A stretch of DNA of 64,000 nucleotides from Mesorhizobium sp. B2-8-5. Lineage in GTDB: Bacteria; Pseudomonadota; Alphaproteobacteria; Rhizobiales; Rhizobiaceae. Positions 1 to 8,229 of the stretch are shown piece after piece. The translations under genes were made by a program, and so were the position numbers. The notes below the pieces were generated by a model. It ran no database searches, had not been told where the DNA came from, and worked only from the letters and a program-made list of their open reading frames with translations. The stretch is from assembly GCF_006440675.2 (NCBI RefSeq), contig NZ_CP083951.1:5799501-5863500 (forward strand), in the 5' to 3' direction. The stretch's first letter is position 1; the number at the start of each line of letters is the position of its first letter.

Positions 1-1
1 T

Positions 2-178
2 GTGACGACCCCGAAGAAGCGGCACGAGAACCTGGTCTGGTACTATCCAGAGCCGGTGCACGAGGCCGAGCGGATCAAGGGGCTGGTCTGCTTCCACCAT
101 GAACTGGTCGACAAGATCCTGGTCGACGGCGTGGAAATCCCGAAGGAAGCGACGGCGGCGTCGGACGGCTATTTCTGA
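2..178 (+). CDS. DUF427 family protein, C-terminal part
   Basis: This is the 3' end of a gene whose start lies outside the window. The 58 visible residues run in frame from the left edge to a TGA at 176-178. They contain NLVWYYPEPVHEAERIKGLV followed by a short strand ending KILVDGVEI, which resembles the closing part of DUF427 proteins (WYYPxP, then a VDG turn). The biochemical role of DUF427 is not established, and no catalytic residue can be assigned here. The fragment is followed by a 101-bp gap and a gene on the same strand. The family call rests on a short stretch and is moderately sure; the reading frame is clear. Confidence 0.6.
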   Translation: MTTPKKRHENLVWYYPEPVHEAERIKGLVCFHHELVDKILVDGVEIPKEATAASDGYF

Positions 179-279
179 ACTTCATGCTCGACCGGCCAGG
201 ACCTGGCTCAGCCTGAGTTTCGCTTTTTGCGTCCGCCCCGCGGCGGTGCTATTTTGCGGCGCGCGGCGGACGTCTGCTT

Positions 280-861
280 ATGAGGAAAGCATTCCATCAT
301 GCGGTTTGGCCCTGGCTTGTCGTCCTGGCGGCGACGCCGATGCCAGCGTTTGCCGAAAATGCTCCCGGTCTCGAACTGAAGCTCGACATCGACCAGGATG
401 GCAAGACCGACCGGGCGGTCGTGGTGCAGGAGGCTGGCGGTCCCGCCGATCTCTACATCTATCTGGGCGAGGAGAAGCCCGATCCCGCGCGCCAGCCGGA
501 TTTCGTCAGGAAAGGACTGACAGAAGACCGCGTCATCGACCTCCAAAGCAAGGGCAAGGGATCGCTGGCGGTCACGTCATGCTTCGGCTGTGGCGCCAGC
601 AAATCGACGGAAGAGACGCTGACGATCGTCAATCGCCACGGCAAGTTTCTGGTCGGCGGCTATAGCCGCAACTGGGACTGGAACCAGCAGACGTCAGGCG
701 GCGTCGAGACGACGCTTGGCGATTGCGACATCAACTATCTCACCGGCAGGGCCACCGCCTCCAAGGATCTGGAAGAGGGCAAACCGATCAAGGGCAAATT
801 CAGGCCGGTGCCGTTGAAGGACTGGTCCGCCGTCAAGCGCCCCAAGGCCTGCGAGTTTTGA
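280..861 (+). CDS. Secreted protein of unknown function
   Basis: This 193-residue protein starts with a typical Sec signal peptide: MRKAFHH, a hydrophobic core, then a likely cut after AFA near residue 25. It is therefore probably periplasmic. The mature part opens with LKLDIDQDGKTDRAVVVQ, a D-x-D-x-D-G-x-x-D loop like those in calcium-binding or VCBS/FG-GAP repeats. A CFGCG pair near residue 100 and two further cysteines (CDI and the C-terminal CEF) could form disulfides. I do not recognise a named family. It is a single gene, convergent with the trimethylamine monooxygenase gene, and shows no link to it. Function unknown. Confidence 0.75.
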   Translation: MRKAFHHAVWPWLVVLAATPMPAFAENAPGLELKLDIDQDGKTDRAVVVQEAGGPADLYIYLGEEKPDPARQPDFVRKGLTEDRVIDLQSKGKGSLAVTSCFGCGASKSTEETLTIVNRHGKFLVGGYSRNWDWNQQTSGGVETTLGDCDINYLTGRATASKDLEEGKPIKGKFRPVPLKDWSAVKRPKACEF

Positions 862-893
862 GGGCCACGTCGTGGCGCTGCCGGCCCTCGCCT

Positions 894-2252
894 TTACTCC
901 GCCGCCACGCCTTTCACCTCGAGATAGCTCTCCATGGAATCGTCCAGCGCCTGCAGCCAGGGCGTATGGTGGATCGGCGCCATGGTGCCGGTCATCAGCG
1001 AGCGATAGGCGTTGTCGCGGAAGGTCATGATGTTTTCCATCTTGTGGTGCTCCCACTCCATGAAGGTGCGGTTGACCGCCTCGACGTCGAAGCCCGGATA
1101 GTCGGTCTGGTCCATCAGCTCCTTGGTGTAGTCGCCCTGGAACCAGATCATCTGCTCGGCGTCCTCCAGCGTCTCCTCGCGTGCGCGCCACTTGGCGCCG
1201 TGCTCGGCCATCGCCTGGGCCGACGGCAGCTTGATGCGGCCCATGATGACGTCGCGGGCGAACCAGGCCTGCGCGTCGAACATGTTGAAGGTGTAGAACT
1301 GGTCCTGCATGCCGATGTAGAAAAGCTTCGGGTTCTTCTCCCAGACGACGCCTTCGTAGAGATCGAGCGGCCACATCCGGTTGGCGGTCTTGAGCTTCAG
1401 GTCGTCGGTGAGAAAAGGGAAGGAATGCAGATAGCCGGTGCACAGGATGATGGCATCGACGTCCTTTGTGGTGCCGTCCTTGAAGTGCGCCGTCTTGCCG
1501 ACGACTTTCTGTAAGAGCGGCACCTCCTTCCAGTTCTCCGGCCACTTGAAGCCCATCGGCTTCGAGCGATAGCTGGAGGTGATCGACTTGGCGCCGTATT
1601 TGTAGCATTGCGAGCCGATGTCCTCGGCCGAATAGGAGCGGCCGATGATCAGGATGTCCTTGCCCTTGAATTCCATCGCGTCGCGGAAATCGTGGCTGTG
1701 CAGGATGCGGCCGTTGAATGTCGAAAAACCCTCGAAATAGGGCACGTTGGGCACGGAGAAATGCCCTGAGGCGACGACGACATTGTCGAACTCTTCGGAG
1801 TAGGTGACGTCGTTGCCGCGGTCATGCGCGGTGACGGTGAACTTTTTGGTCTCGTCCGAAAACGTCACCATGCGCACCGGGCTGTTGAAACGCACCCATT
1901 CGCGCAGGCCTGATTTCTCGACGCGGCCCTTGATATAATCCCACAGTACGGCGCGCGGCGGATAGGAGCCGATCGGCCTGCCGAAATGCTCCTCGAACGT
2001 GTAGTCGGCGAATTCGAGGCATTCCTTCGGGCCGTTCGACCAGAGATAGCGGTACATCGAGCCATGCACCGGATCGCCATGCTCGTCGAGGCCGGTGCGC
2101 CAGGTGTAATTCCACAGGCCGCCCCAGTCGCTCTGCTTTTCGAAACAGACGATTTCCGGGATCTCGGCGCCCTTGTCGGCTGCCGACTTGAAGGCCCTTA
2201 GCTGCGCCAGGCCCGACGGTCCGGCTCCGATGACGGCAACACGAGTTTTCAT
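894..2252 (-). CDS. tmm: Trimethylamine monooxygenase (flavin-containing)
   Basis: This 452-residue FAD- and NADPH-dependent enzyme would oxidise trimethylamine to trimethylamine N-oxide. The FAD motif GAGPSG is at residues 9-14. The flavin-monooxygenase fingerprint F-x-G-x3-H-x3-F is [11 protein letters not shown] at 179-189. The NADP-binding loop is [10 protein letters not shown] at 204-213. The block [13 protein letters not shown] near 65-77 and the C-terminal [12 protein letters not shown] match bacterial Tmm proteins as I remember them, rather than general FMOs. The frame is open further upstream, but the ATG at 2252 is chosen because GAGGAGG lies about ten bases before it and the protein then begins [14 protein letters not shown]. 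It is divergent from an XRE-cupin regulator gene and next to the dmm genes. Confidence 0.93.
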   Translation of the reverse strand: MKTRVAVIGAGPSGLAQLRAFKSAADKGAEIPEIVCFEKQSDWGGLWNYTWRTGLDEHGDPVHGSMYRYLWSNGPKECLEFADYTFEEHFGRPIGSYPPRAVLWDYIKGRVEKSGLREWVRFNSPVRMVTFSDETKKFTVTAHDRGNDVTYSEEFDNVVVASGHFSVPNVPYFEGFSTFNGRILHSHDFRDAMEFKGKDILIIGRSYSAEDIGSQCYKYGAKSITSSYRSKPMGFKWPENWKEVPLLQKVVGKTAHFKDGTTKDVDAIILCTGYLHSFPFLTDDLKLKTANRMWPLDLYEGVVWEKNPKLFYIGMQDQFYTFNMFDAQAWFARDVIMGRIKLPSAQAMAEHGAKWRAREETLEDAEQMIWFQGDYTKELMDQTDYPGFDVEAVNRTFMEWEHHKMENIMTFRDNAYRSLMTGTMAPIHHTPWLQALDDSMESYLEVKGVAAE

Positions 2253-2291
2253 TGCGGGCCTCCTCTTTTTGATTTCCCCAGCGAAACAAAT

Positions 2292-2306
2292 TTCACTCAC
2301 AGTGAC
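2292..2306. promoter_or_regulatory. Candidate operator before tmm
   Basis: The 15-mer TTCACTCACAGTGAC contains the exact inverted repeat TCACT-CAC-AGTGA (2293-2305). It overlaps the proposed -10 of the tmm promoter and is 40 bases before the tmm start, as expected for a repressor site. A close relative sits at 2471-2485. Binding by the neighbouring XRE-cupin protein is inference. Confidence 0.5.
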
Positions 2307-2332
2307 AGTAATTGGGCCTTCGGTGCTGTCAA
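2305..2332 (-). promoter_or_regulatory. Candidate sigma-70 promoter of tmm
   Basis: Read on the minus strand, TTGACA (2332-2327) is followed after 16 bases by TACTGT (2310-2305). The -35 matches the consensus exactly and the -10 is moderate. The spacing and the position about 50 bases before the tmm start fit a promoter. The overlap with the palindrome at 2292-2306 suggests negative control. Confidence 0.4.
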
Positions 2333-2470
2333 CAGACATCTGCGGCAACGGCGTTTGCGTGAACGGTTTTTCTGCGCAAAAGGCGGCGGCGGTCGCGTTG
2401 AAGTAGTTGCACCATGAGACATACAGTGGCTTGCTGTCGCGGTTGCGCTCTTGTATCGCCACCGCATATG

Positions 2471-2485
2471 TTCACCTTGAGTGAA
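2471..2485. promoter_or_regulatory. Candidate operator before the XRE-cupin regulator gene
   Basis: TTCACCTTGAGTGAA is a palindrome with arms TTCAC and GTGAA and a five-base spacer. Read on the minus strand it is TTCACTCAAGGTGAA, sharing TTCACTCA with the site at 2292-2306. It ends 25 bases before the regulator's ATG, which fits autoregulation. No good -35/-10 pair stands out beside it. Confidence 0.5.
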
Positions 2486-2510
2486 ATAAATCCGCGAGGG
2501 TCGGGGCGAC

Positions 2511-3233
2511 ATGGCGAACAAGAATTCCGGCACCAGGTCCACCGATGCGGCAGCGAAGGGCAACGCGCCGCCGAAGCGCGTTTCGGCGGACGGGCGCACG
2601 ATCCGCACGCCATTGACGCAGAATCCGCACGCCATCCGCGACACGCGCGAGAAAGTGTTGGAAGTGGCGATCGGCCATGAGGTGCGCGCGTTCCGCAAGA
2701 AGCTCGGCATCACCGTCGCCGATCTCGCCACCGCCACCGACATTTCACTTGGCATGCTGTCGAAGATCGAGAACGGCATCACCTCGCCGTCGCTGACGAC
2801 GCTGCAGGCGCTGTCACGGGCGCTGGGCGTTCCGGTGACCGCGTTCTTCCGCCGTTTCGAGGAAGAGCACAGCGCCGTTTTCGTCAAGGCCGGCCAGGGT
2901 GTCGACGTCGAGCGGCGCGGCACGCGCGCCGGCCACCAGTATAATCTGCTCGGACATATCGGCGCCAACACCAGCGGCGTCGTCGTCGAGCCCTACCTCA
3001 TCACGCTGACCGAGAATTCGGACGTGTTCCCGACCTTCCAGCATGCCGGCATGGAGTTCCTCTACATGCTCGAAGGCGAGGTTGTTTACCGGCACGGCAA
3101 CAATCTCTATGCGATGAAGCCGGGCGACAGCCTGTTCTTCGACGCCGACGCCCCGCACGGACCGGAAGAGCTGACGCAACTGCCGATGCGCTATCTGTCG
3201 ATTATCTGCTATCCGCAAAACAGCGCTGGGTGA
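2511..3233 (+). CDS. XRE-family regulator with C-terminal cupin domain
   Basis: This is a 240-residue transcription factor. Residues 1-50 are a basic, probably disordered extension. Residues 54-112 form an XRE helix-turn-helix (GHEVRAFRKKLGITVADLA, then SLGMLSKIENGITSPSLTTL). Residues about 165-235 form a cupin_2 barrel with HAGMEFLYMLEGEV and MKPGDSLFFDADAPHG, where a small effector would bind. Such proteins often control amine or amino-acid catabolism. Its place between tmm and the dmm genes, divergent from tmm, suggests that it senses a methylated amine or a pathway product. Two palindromes in the intergenic region (2292-2306 and 2471-2485) are candidate binding sites. The effector is not known. 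Confidence 0.85.
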   Translation: MANKNSGTRSTDAAAKGNAPPKRVSADGRTIRTPLTQNPHAIRDTREKVLEVAIGHEVRAFRKKLGITVADLATATDISLGMLSKIENGITSPSLTTLQALSRALGVPVTAFFRRFEEEHSAVFVKAGQGVDVERRGTRAGHQYNLLGHIGANTSGVVVEPYLITLTENSDVFPTFQHAGMEFLYMLEGEVVYRHGNNLYAMKPGDSLFFDADAPHGPEELTQLPMRYLSIICYPQNSAG

Positions 3234-3258
3234 TTGGCTGATCCGGCCCTTACCGCGT

Positions 3259-3449
3259 TCGTCATTCTAGGGCGAAGCAAGGAGCGAAGCGGCACGCGCG
3301 CAGACCCTAGAATCCATGCCGCGACGCTAAGGCGTTGCAACGGTTACGGAATTCCGCGCCCTTGCACCCTACACCCGAGGTCATGGCATGGATACTCGGG
3401 TCAAGCCCGAGTATGACGACGTCATGGGGGTTTCGGCCAATCTCCAACG
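3259..3449. repeat. Composite palindromic intergenic repeat, copy 1
   Basis: The stretch between the regulator and dmmA holds no gene but a mosaic repeat. Its first part (3259-3315) has inverted ends GTCATTCTAGGG and CCCTAGAAT around AGCAAGGAGCGAAGC. A middle part contains the hairpin ATACTCGGG-TCAAG-CCCGAGTAT (3392-3414). The last part ends GGCCAATCTCCAACG (3435-3449). The first and last parts recur at 37234-37323 without the middle. It could fold in RNA and end the regulator transcript and that of dmmA, which converge here. Confidence 0.7.
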
Positions 3450-3484
3450 TCGGCGCCGGGGCGCCCAAGGCGGAGATCAGCGGT

Positions 3485-4525
3485 TCAGTCCGGTCCAAAC
3501 CCCGGGCTGGTCGGGCTGCCGTCGTCGAGCTTCGAGAGCCAGTCGACCAGCGTCGGCCGATACCGCGTCAGGCCCTTGTAGGTGGCGAGCTCTTCCGGCA
3601 GGTCGCGGATGACGCGGTGCAGGCGGCGCGCCCATTTCGGCTGCGTGACCAACTCGTCCATCTTGATCAGGTAGCAGCGGATCGGGAAGACGATGCCGTT
3701 GGAGCGCGGCAGACGCCAGAAGCTCTGCAATTCGACGCGCAGATGCACCTTGTCGCCGACATTCTCCGGCGTGACCGTGGCGCGGTCCGGACCCCATTTG
3801 TGATAATTCTCGGGGCTGGTGTCGAGGCGCGGATTGATGGTCATCGTCCAGTTGAGGCGCCTGGCCGGCTTGCCCTGCTGGATGTTGGTGAGGAATTTCA
3901 GCGCGCGGGTGAAAATGCCCTTCTCATGCGCCAACGGCACCGGCGCGTGCCATTCGAAGAAGTTCATGCCGATGTCGAAGTCGAGCGACCAGTCGGCCTG
4001 CGTGGTGACCATGCCGGCATCCATCCACAGATTGCCGTCGCGCTGGTCGAGGATGCAGAAGTCGCCCTGGCTCTGGCGGGTGATGTATTCCATCGGCCCG
4101 TAGGGCAGCGTCGAGGTGTCGCCGAAAGTGAAGGTGTCGTCGATGCCGAGCGGCCGGTTGATCCAGCGCCAGCGGTCGCCGTTTCGCTCCAGCGTGAAAT
4201 GCTCGGGATATCCCAGCGCCTGCTGCTCCATCAGGAGCTCGAGCAGGTCCCAGCCGGCGAGCGTCATGTGCGGCAGCGACTGGCAGCGCAGCGGATCCTC
4301 GGCCAGCACCAGCGCGCGGTCCTGCATCTCGGCGACATAGTGCTCGTCAACGTCGATCAGGTTTTCGAGAACGCTGCCCTTCGGCCCCACGACATGCGGC
4401 TCGATGTTGACCGCGTACATGTAGGCGTCTTCGTTGAACGGGAACGGAAAGCGCCTGATGTGCTCCGGGCTGTTCTTGAAGGTGAAGTCGTCGCGAAAAG
4501 TTTCCTTGCGAAAGGTGATGCCCAT
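3485..4525 (-). CDS. dmmA: Dimethylamine N-demethylase, heme alpha subunit (DmmA)
   Basis: This 346-residue protein belongs to the DUF3445/HODM-alpha family (PF11927), the heme-binding PAS-like catalytic subunit of heme-dependent oxidative N-demethylases. With its partners it would convert dimethylamine to methylamine plus a one-carbon unit, using O2 and NADPH. Family hallmarks I recognise are the start FRKETFRDDFTFKNSPEHIR, the middle RDGNLWMDAGMVTTQADWS, and WRLPRSNGIVFPIRCYL towards the C-terminus. The start is supported by TAGGAGG eight bases before the ATG. It is the last gene of the order GcvT, small subunit, reductase, heme subunit, matching the dmmDABC/HODM gene set. The heme ligand cannot be named from sequence alone. 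Confidence 0.88.
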   Translation of the reverse strand: MGITFRKETFRDDFTFKNSPEHIRRFPFPFNEDAYMYAVNIEPHVVGPKGSVLENLIDVDEHYVAEMQDRALVLAEDPLRCQSLPHMTLAGWDLLELLMEQQALGYPEHFTLERNGDRWRWINRPLGIDDTFTFGDTSTLPYGPMEYITRQSQGDFCILDQRDGNLWMDAGMVTTQADWSLDFDIGMNFFEWHAPVPLAHEKGIFTRALKFLTNIQQGKPARRLNWTMTINPRLDTSPENYHKWGPDRATVTPENVGDKVHLRVELQSFWRLPRSNGIVFPIRCYLIKMDELVTQPKWARRLHRVIRDLPEELATYKGLTRYRPTLVDWLSKLDDGSPTSPGFGPD

Positions 4526-4534
4526 TGACGCCTC

Positions 4535-5500
4535 CTATCTTTCCAGGACCAGCAACTTGCCCTCGAAGCGCGAGACGCAAGGCATGATCTTGCAGCCTGA
4601 ACGGTGATCTTCCTCGCTCAGCCAGTGATCGTTGTGGATGAACTTGCCGTCGGAAGAGATCACATTGGTCTCGCATTGGCCGCAGACGCCGCCACGGCAC
4701 AGGTAGGGCGGGTCGACGCCGGCGGCTTCGATGGCTTCGAGCAGGCTCTGCTGCTCGCCGACGCGGATCGTCTTGCCGCTGACAGCCAACTCGACGTCGA
4801 ACGGCGCGCCGGGTTGCGGAGCCGCGAAGTGCTCGAAATGCACAGTCTCGGGCGGCCAGCCCAGGCTTGCTGCCCGATCGCGCACCCAGTTGATCATGCC
4901 GGCCGGGCCGCAGACATAGAGATGCGTGCCGAGCGGCTGCGAGGACAAGAGCCGATCGAGATCGATGCGCTCCTCGCGGTCGTCGTGATAGAGCCTGACC
5001 CGGTTGCCGTAGCGCTCTCGGAGCACATCGGCATAGGTGCCGAGCGAAGCGGTGCGGCAGGTGTAGTGCAACTCGAAATTGCCGCCGCCCCCTGCCAGTT
5101 GCGCGGTCTGCGCCATGAAGGGCGTGATGCCGATGCCGCCAGCCAGCATCAGGTGTTTTTTTGCTCTCAGATCGAGCGAGAACAGGTTCACAGGATAGCT
5201 GATCACCATCTCCAGGCCAGGCTTGACGGACCTATGCATGAACAGCGAGCCGCCACGGCCAACATCGTCGCGCCGGATGGAAATCGTGTATTCGCGCGTG
5301 TCGAGCGGCGAGCCCATCAGGGAATAGGGATTGAGCCTAGTGCGGTCGCCGTCGCGCATCTCGACCACGACATGGGCGCCGCCGGAAAAGGTCGGCAGCA
5401 ACTCGCCGTCGCGGCGACGGAAATGGAAGCGGGTGACGAGATCGTTGACGGGAACGACGTCGCTGACGACGACGTCGAGCTTGGTGGTGCCCGTGCTCAT
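4535..5500 (-). CDS. dmmB: Dimethylamine N-demethylase, ferredoxin-reductase subunit (DmmB)
   Basis: This 321-residue protein feeds electrons from NAD(P)H to the heme subunit. It has the layout of phthalate-dioxygenase-type reductases: a flavin-binding barrel with RLNPYSL (55-61), a nucleotide-binding domain with GGIGITPF (121-128) and CGPAGM (197-202), and a C-terminal plant-type 2Fe-2S domain with C-x4-C-x2-C at Cys268, Cys273 and Cys276. The fourth ligand is Cys303 or Cys308. The frame is open upstream, but ATG 5500 follows GGAGGAGG and shares an ATGA overlap with the stop of dmmC, so the two are translationally coupled. The dmmA start follows nine bases after its stop. Confidence 0.9.
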   Translation of the reverse strand: MSTGTTKLDVVVSDVVPVNDLVTRFHFRRRDGELLPTFSGGAHVVVEMRDGDRTRLNPYSLMGSPLDTREYTISIRRDDVGRGGSLFMHRSVKPGLEMVISYPVNLFSLDLRAKKHLMLAGGIGITPFMAQTAQLAGGGGNFELHYTCRTASLGTYADVLRERYGNRVRLYHDDREERIDLDRLLSSQPLGTHLYVCGPAGMINWVRDRAASLGWPPETVHFEHFAAPQPGAPFDVELAVSGKTIRVGEQQSLLEAIEAAGVDPPYLCRGGVCGQCETNVISSDGKFIHNDHWLSEEDHRSGCKIMPCVSRFEGKLLVLER

Positions 5501-6093
5501 GGGAAGGCCTCCTCCATTGGAGGGATCTCGGAGCGATCCTCGGCGTTGATGCACACGCCCTGGAAGGCGGCGAGGCGCCGCGAATAGTGATCGCGCACCA
5601 GGAGCAGCAGGCCGCAATGCGAACAGAGCGCCGGCTGCGTGGTCACATTCTCGGTGATGCCCTTGCAGTGCACGCACTGCATGCGCCGCGCCAGCGAGCC
5701 GCGATGCTCGGTCTCAATCGAGGTGTGGTCGATGCCGGCTTCAAGCGCGGCCTGCATGGCCTGGCCGATCAGGCCCTCGGTGCCGGCAAGATAGAGGCGC
5801 AACCCCATATGGGCGTTGGTCAGCGTCTGCCTGAGCCGCGGCAGGAGGCTGGCGAAGGATGGCGGCAGATGGAGCTGGGCCGGCCTCAGCGCCTCAAGCG
5901 CTGAGATGTGCTTGCCCTCGGGGTCGGGAATAAAGACGATCTCGGCTCCGTCGAAGAAGCCGGGCGGAGCCTTGCCGGCCATGTTCGTTATCGCCAGCGC
6001 GCCTTCTGCGTCGGCGATGAAAAGATGATGCTTGCCGGGCTGCGGAGAGAGCGTTCCGTAGATGGGCCGGCTGATGATCGTCTTGGCTGCCAT
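5497..6093 (-). CDS. dmmC: Dimethylamine N-demethylase, small subunit (DmmC)
   Basis: This 198-residue protein is the third component of the demethylase, corresponding to the small subunit encoded with the heme and reductase subunits in dmm/HODM loci. The N-terminal 110 residues have no motif I can name. The C-terminal part carries two CxxC pairs, Cys140-VH-Cys143 and Cys157-SH-Cys160, which look like a zinc-ribbon or similar metal site. The gene overlaps the start of dmmB by four bases and begins 42 bases after dmmD, so it sits firmly in the operon. The assignment rests mainly on this context. Whether the CxxC pairs bind zinc or are redox-active cannot be decided. Confidence 0.75.
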   Translation of the reverse strand: MAAKTIISRPIYGTLSPQPGKHHLFIADAEGALAITNMAGKAPPGFFDGAEIVFIPDPEGKHISALEALRPAQLHLPPSFASLLPRLRQTLTNAHMGLRLYLAGTEGLIGQAMQAALEAGIDHTSIETEHRGSLARRMQCVHCKGITENVTTQPALCSHCGLLLLVRDHYSRRLAAFQGVCINAEDRSEIPPMEEAFP

Positions 6094-6135
6094 TCTTTCC
6101 TTCGTGCCTCGAAATCCCTCCCCCTTGATGATGCC

Positions 6136-7269
6136 TCAGCCCTTGGCGGTCCGCTTGGTCTTTTTCGGATCGTCGAACGGCAATGGCTGCGCCGTCGCCT
6201 TGATGGAGCCGCTCTTGTTGTGGATCTCGAGCTTGGTGTCCTTGACGGCACAGTCCACGTCGAGCCGGGCGATGCCCATCGATTTCTTGACCAGCGGCGA
6301 ATACATGGCGCAGGTGACCACGCCGACCTTTTTGCCGTCGCGGTAGACCGGCGCGCCTTCGTCCGCCGGCTCCTTGCCGTCGAGCAGCACGCCGTAGATC
6401 TTGAAGCGCTCCTTGCCTTTCAGCCTATAGTGTTCCTCGGCACCGCGGAAGCCGGTCTTGCCGGGGCTGACGGTGAAGTCGAGGCCGAGTTCCCACAGCG
6501 TGTCGCCGGGGCCTTCGTTCTCGAACGGATACTTTTGGGAATTGTCGTAGGGGTAGAAGAGCAGGTAGCTCTCGACGCGCAGCATGTCGAGCGTGGTGAA
6601 GCGGCACGGAATGATGCCGGCGCTCTTGCCCTCATCGAGGATCCTGTCCCAGATCGTGCCGGCGTCCTGGCCGCGGCAGAAGATCTCGTAGCCGCGCTCG
6701 CCGGTATAGCCGGTGCGCGAGATCATCACCGGGAAACCGAAGAGTTGCGTGTGCATGTGGTGGAAGTAGTTGAGGTCGCGGATGCCAGGCACGTGCTTGG
6801 CCAGATAGTCGACGGCGGTCGGCCCCTGCAGCGACAGGTCATGCAGATTGTCGTCGAAGCGAAGCGAGACATCGCGGCCCATCGCCGCCCGCTGCAGTTC
6901 CTCGTGGCCGGTGCCGGAGCCGTGCACGACCATCCAGGAGTTCGGGCTGATGCGGTAGAGGATGCAGTCGTCGGTGAATTTTCCGGCTTCGTTCAACATG
7001 CAGGCATAGGCCGACTTGCCGGGATAGATCTTTTCGACGTCGCGCGTCGTGGCGAGGTCGATGAGATGCGAGGCGTGCGGCCCGGTGATATGGACCTTCT
7101 TCAGGCCGGAGACGTCCATGAGCCCGGCCTTGGTGCGGATCGCGACATATTCCGCGTCGGCATCCTTGTCGTAGGTCCAGGCGGTGCCCATGCCGCTCCA
7201 GTCCTCGAGTTTCGAGCCGAGCGCGCGATGGCGGTCCGCCAGGGTCGAGAATCTCCAGGATGCCGTCAT
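6136..7269 (-). CDS. dmmD: GcvT-like THF-binding subunit of dimethylamine demethylase (DmmD)
   Basis: This 377-residue protein is a member of the GcvT/aminomethyltransferase fold. It would bind tetrahydrofolate and catch the methyl-derived formaldehyde as 5,10-methylene-THF. Visible features are the family start (RFSTLADRHRALGSKLEDW), RTGYTGERGYEIFC near residue 205, and a C-terminal barrel with VGVVTCAMYSPLVKKSMGIA. It is first in dmmDCBA. ATG 7269 has GGAGG upstream, and the longer open frame before it is ignored. The dmm promoter must lie in the 283-bp region shared with the divergent unit at 7553. Plain glycine-cleavage T-protein is unlikely because no gcvH or gcvP is nearby. Confidence 0.85.
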   Translation of the reverse strand: MTASWRFSTLADRHRALGSKLEDWSGMGTAWTYDKDADAEYVAIRTKAGLMDVSGLKKVHITGPHASHLIDLATTRDVEKIYPGKSAYACMLNEAGKFTDDCILYRISPNSWMVVHGSGTGHEELQRAAMGRDVSLRFDDNLHDLSLQGPTAVDYLAKHVPGIRDLNYFHHMHTQLFGFPVMISRTGYTGERGYEIFCRGQDAGTIWDRILDEGKSAGIIPCRFTTLDMLRVESYLLFYPYDNSQKYPFENEGPGDTLWELGLDFTVSPGKTGFRGAEEHYRLKGKERFKIYGVLLDGKEPADEGAPVYRDGKKVGVVTCAMYSPLVKKSMGIARLDVDCAVKDTKLEIHNKSGSIKATAQPLPFDDPKKTKRTAKG

Positions 7270-7385
7270 CCGATCGTCCTCCGTGCGATTTAAGTCGTTG
7301 CCGTTCCCTGCTCCTGCTTGGTGGCGGAGCTTGGTCGAATTGACCGCAAACGGCGAAGCCCTGCAATCCCCTTGAAGCAAAAAAT

Positions 7386-7400
7386 TTCATTGTCAGGCAA
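7386..7400. promoter_or_regulatory. Weak candidate operator before dmmD
   Basis: TTCATTGTCAGGCAA resembles TTTACACACAGGCAA at 20625-20639, before tdm. The two share CAGGCAA and the first TT. It lies 117 bases upstream of the dmmD start. As one of the poorer matches to the TTCACTC-type motif of this island, it is only suggestive. Confidence 0.25.
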
Positions 7401-7443
7401 ATTTCTTGACCTGAACAAACGGTTTACGATGCGTAAATCCGGC

Positions 7444-7498
7444 TTGACAATTACGGGAATCGAGCGGAATTTATGAAAAAAATTTCACTCTGTTGAAA
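7444..7498 (+). promoter_or_regulatory. Candidate promoter and operator of the small-membrane-protein/permease unit
   Basis: A consensus TTGACA at 7444-7449 is followed after 18 bases by AATTTA (7468-7473), a weak -10. Immediately downstream, TTCACTCTGTTGAAA (7484-7498) lies within the inverted repeat TTTCA-N6-TGAAA (7483-7498) and shares TTCACTC with the sites before tmm, the regulator and the second permease. Position after the -10 fits repression. Confidence 0.4.
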
Positions 7499-7552
7499 GA
7501 GTGGGCGCCCGGTCGGGGTGTATGGCCGGACGTCGCCAGAAGGGGAAAACCG

Positions 7553-7840
7553 ATGTCCGATATGCAGCAGCGCATCGAAGCGCTGTACCGTTCCGACTTG
7601 CGTGGATCCGTGCTCCTGATCGTGTGCCTGTGGGCGACGATCCTCTTCGTCCTCCTGATGACATGGCCGTACATTCCGCACAGCGGCATCAAGCTCGTGG
7701 TGGCGGTTGCGGCCGCCGCGGTGCTGATCTTCAACACCGCCGCGATCCTCGCCATGCTCAACCACTACAAGGAAGACAAGGACTTCATCTACGGGCTCGA
7801 CATCAAGAACGCCGACGCCGCCCGCAACCGTCAATCGTGA
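7553..7840 (+). CDS. Small membrane protein, two TM segments
   Basis: This 95-residue protein has two predicted membrane helices: VLLIVCLWATILFVLLM (about 20-36) and LVVAVAAAAVLIFNTAAILA (about 47-66). A charged tail (HYKEDKDFIYGLDIKNADAAR) follows. It is the first gene of a unit with two more small membrane proteins and an APC permease. Spacing to the next gene is 11 bases. ATG 7553 is chosen over an in-frame start 60 bases earlier because AAGGGGAA precedes it and because the earlier start overlaps the candidate operator. I do not recognise a family. The context suggests an accessory part of an amine uptake system, which is inference. Confidence 0.75.
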   Translation: MSDMQQRIEALYRSDLRGSVLLIVCLWATILFVLLMTWPYIPHSGIKLVVAVAAAAVLIFNTAAILAMLNHYKEDKDFIYGLDIKNADAARNRQS

Positions 7841-7851
7841 AGGGAGAAACC

Positions 7852-8229
7852 ATGCCTCGCTATATCCCGCCGGAGCAGAGCAAGGCCGGACAGGTCCTCG
7901 ACATCGCGGTCGTGGTGGTCGCAATCTTCGTGGCGCTCTGGCTGCCGCTGAAACTCGGCTTTGCCGGGGCGGCGAAGTCGATCGACGCGCTCGACGCCAA
8001 GACCTGGGACGCGCTCGGCCAGAACGCGACCATGGCCTCGATCTGGGAGAAGCTGGGCTACACGCCGGAGACGGCGCACGACATCATCCAGAACCGCTTC
8101 CATTACATCATCGACTGGCCGACGCTGATCATCATGGCGATCGTGCTGATCGCCTATTTCGTTTTCCTGTTCCGCGCCTCCGACAAGGAATATCGCGAGG
8201 TCATCAACGAGAAGTTCGACGACAAGTAG
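7852..8229 (+). CDS. Small membrane protein, two TM segments
   Basis: This 125-residue protein has membrane helices at about 15-35 (LDIAVVVVAIFVALWLPLKL) and 88-108 (WPTLIIMAIVLIAYFVFLF). Between them is a soluble loop of some 50 residues rich in Ala, Asp and Lys. The tail DKEYREVINEKFDDK is strongly charged. AGGGAG precedes the ATG. It follows the 95-residue protein by 11 bases and precedes a 53-residue one-helix protein and an APC permease. No family is recognised. Its last codons form the first unit of a short tandem repeat that continues beyond the stop (8215-8264). Confidence 0.75.
   Translation: MPRYIPPEQSKAGQVLDIAVVVVAIFVALWLPLKLGFAGAAKSIDALDAKTWDALGQNATMASIWEKLGYTPETAHDIIQNRFHYIIDWPTLIIMAIVLIAYFVFLFRASDKEYREVINEKFDDK

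Noticed and set aside
894..2462. A 522-residue form of Tmm
   Set aside because: The extra 70 residues would run across the promoter and operator region, and the ATG at 2252 has a strong ribosome site and gives the standard family start.
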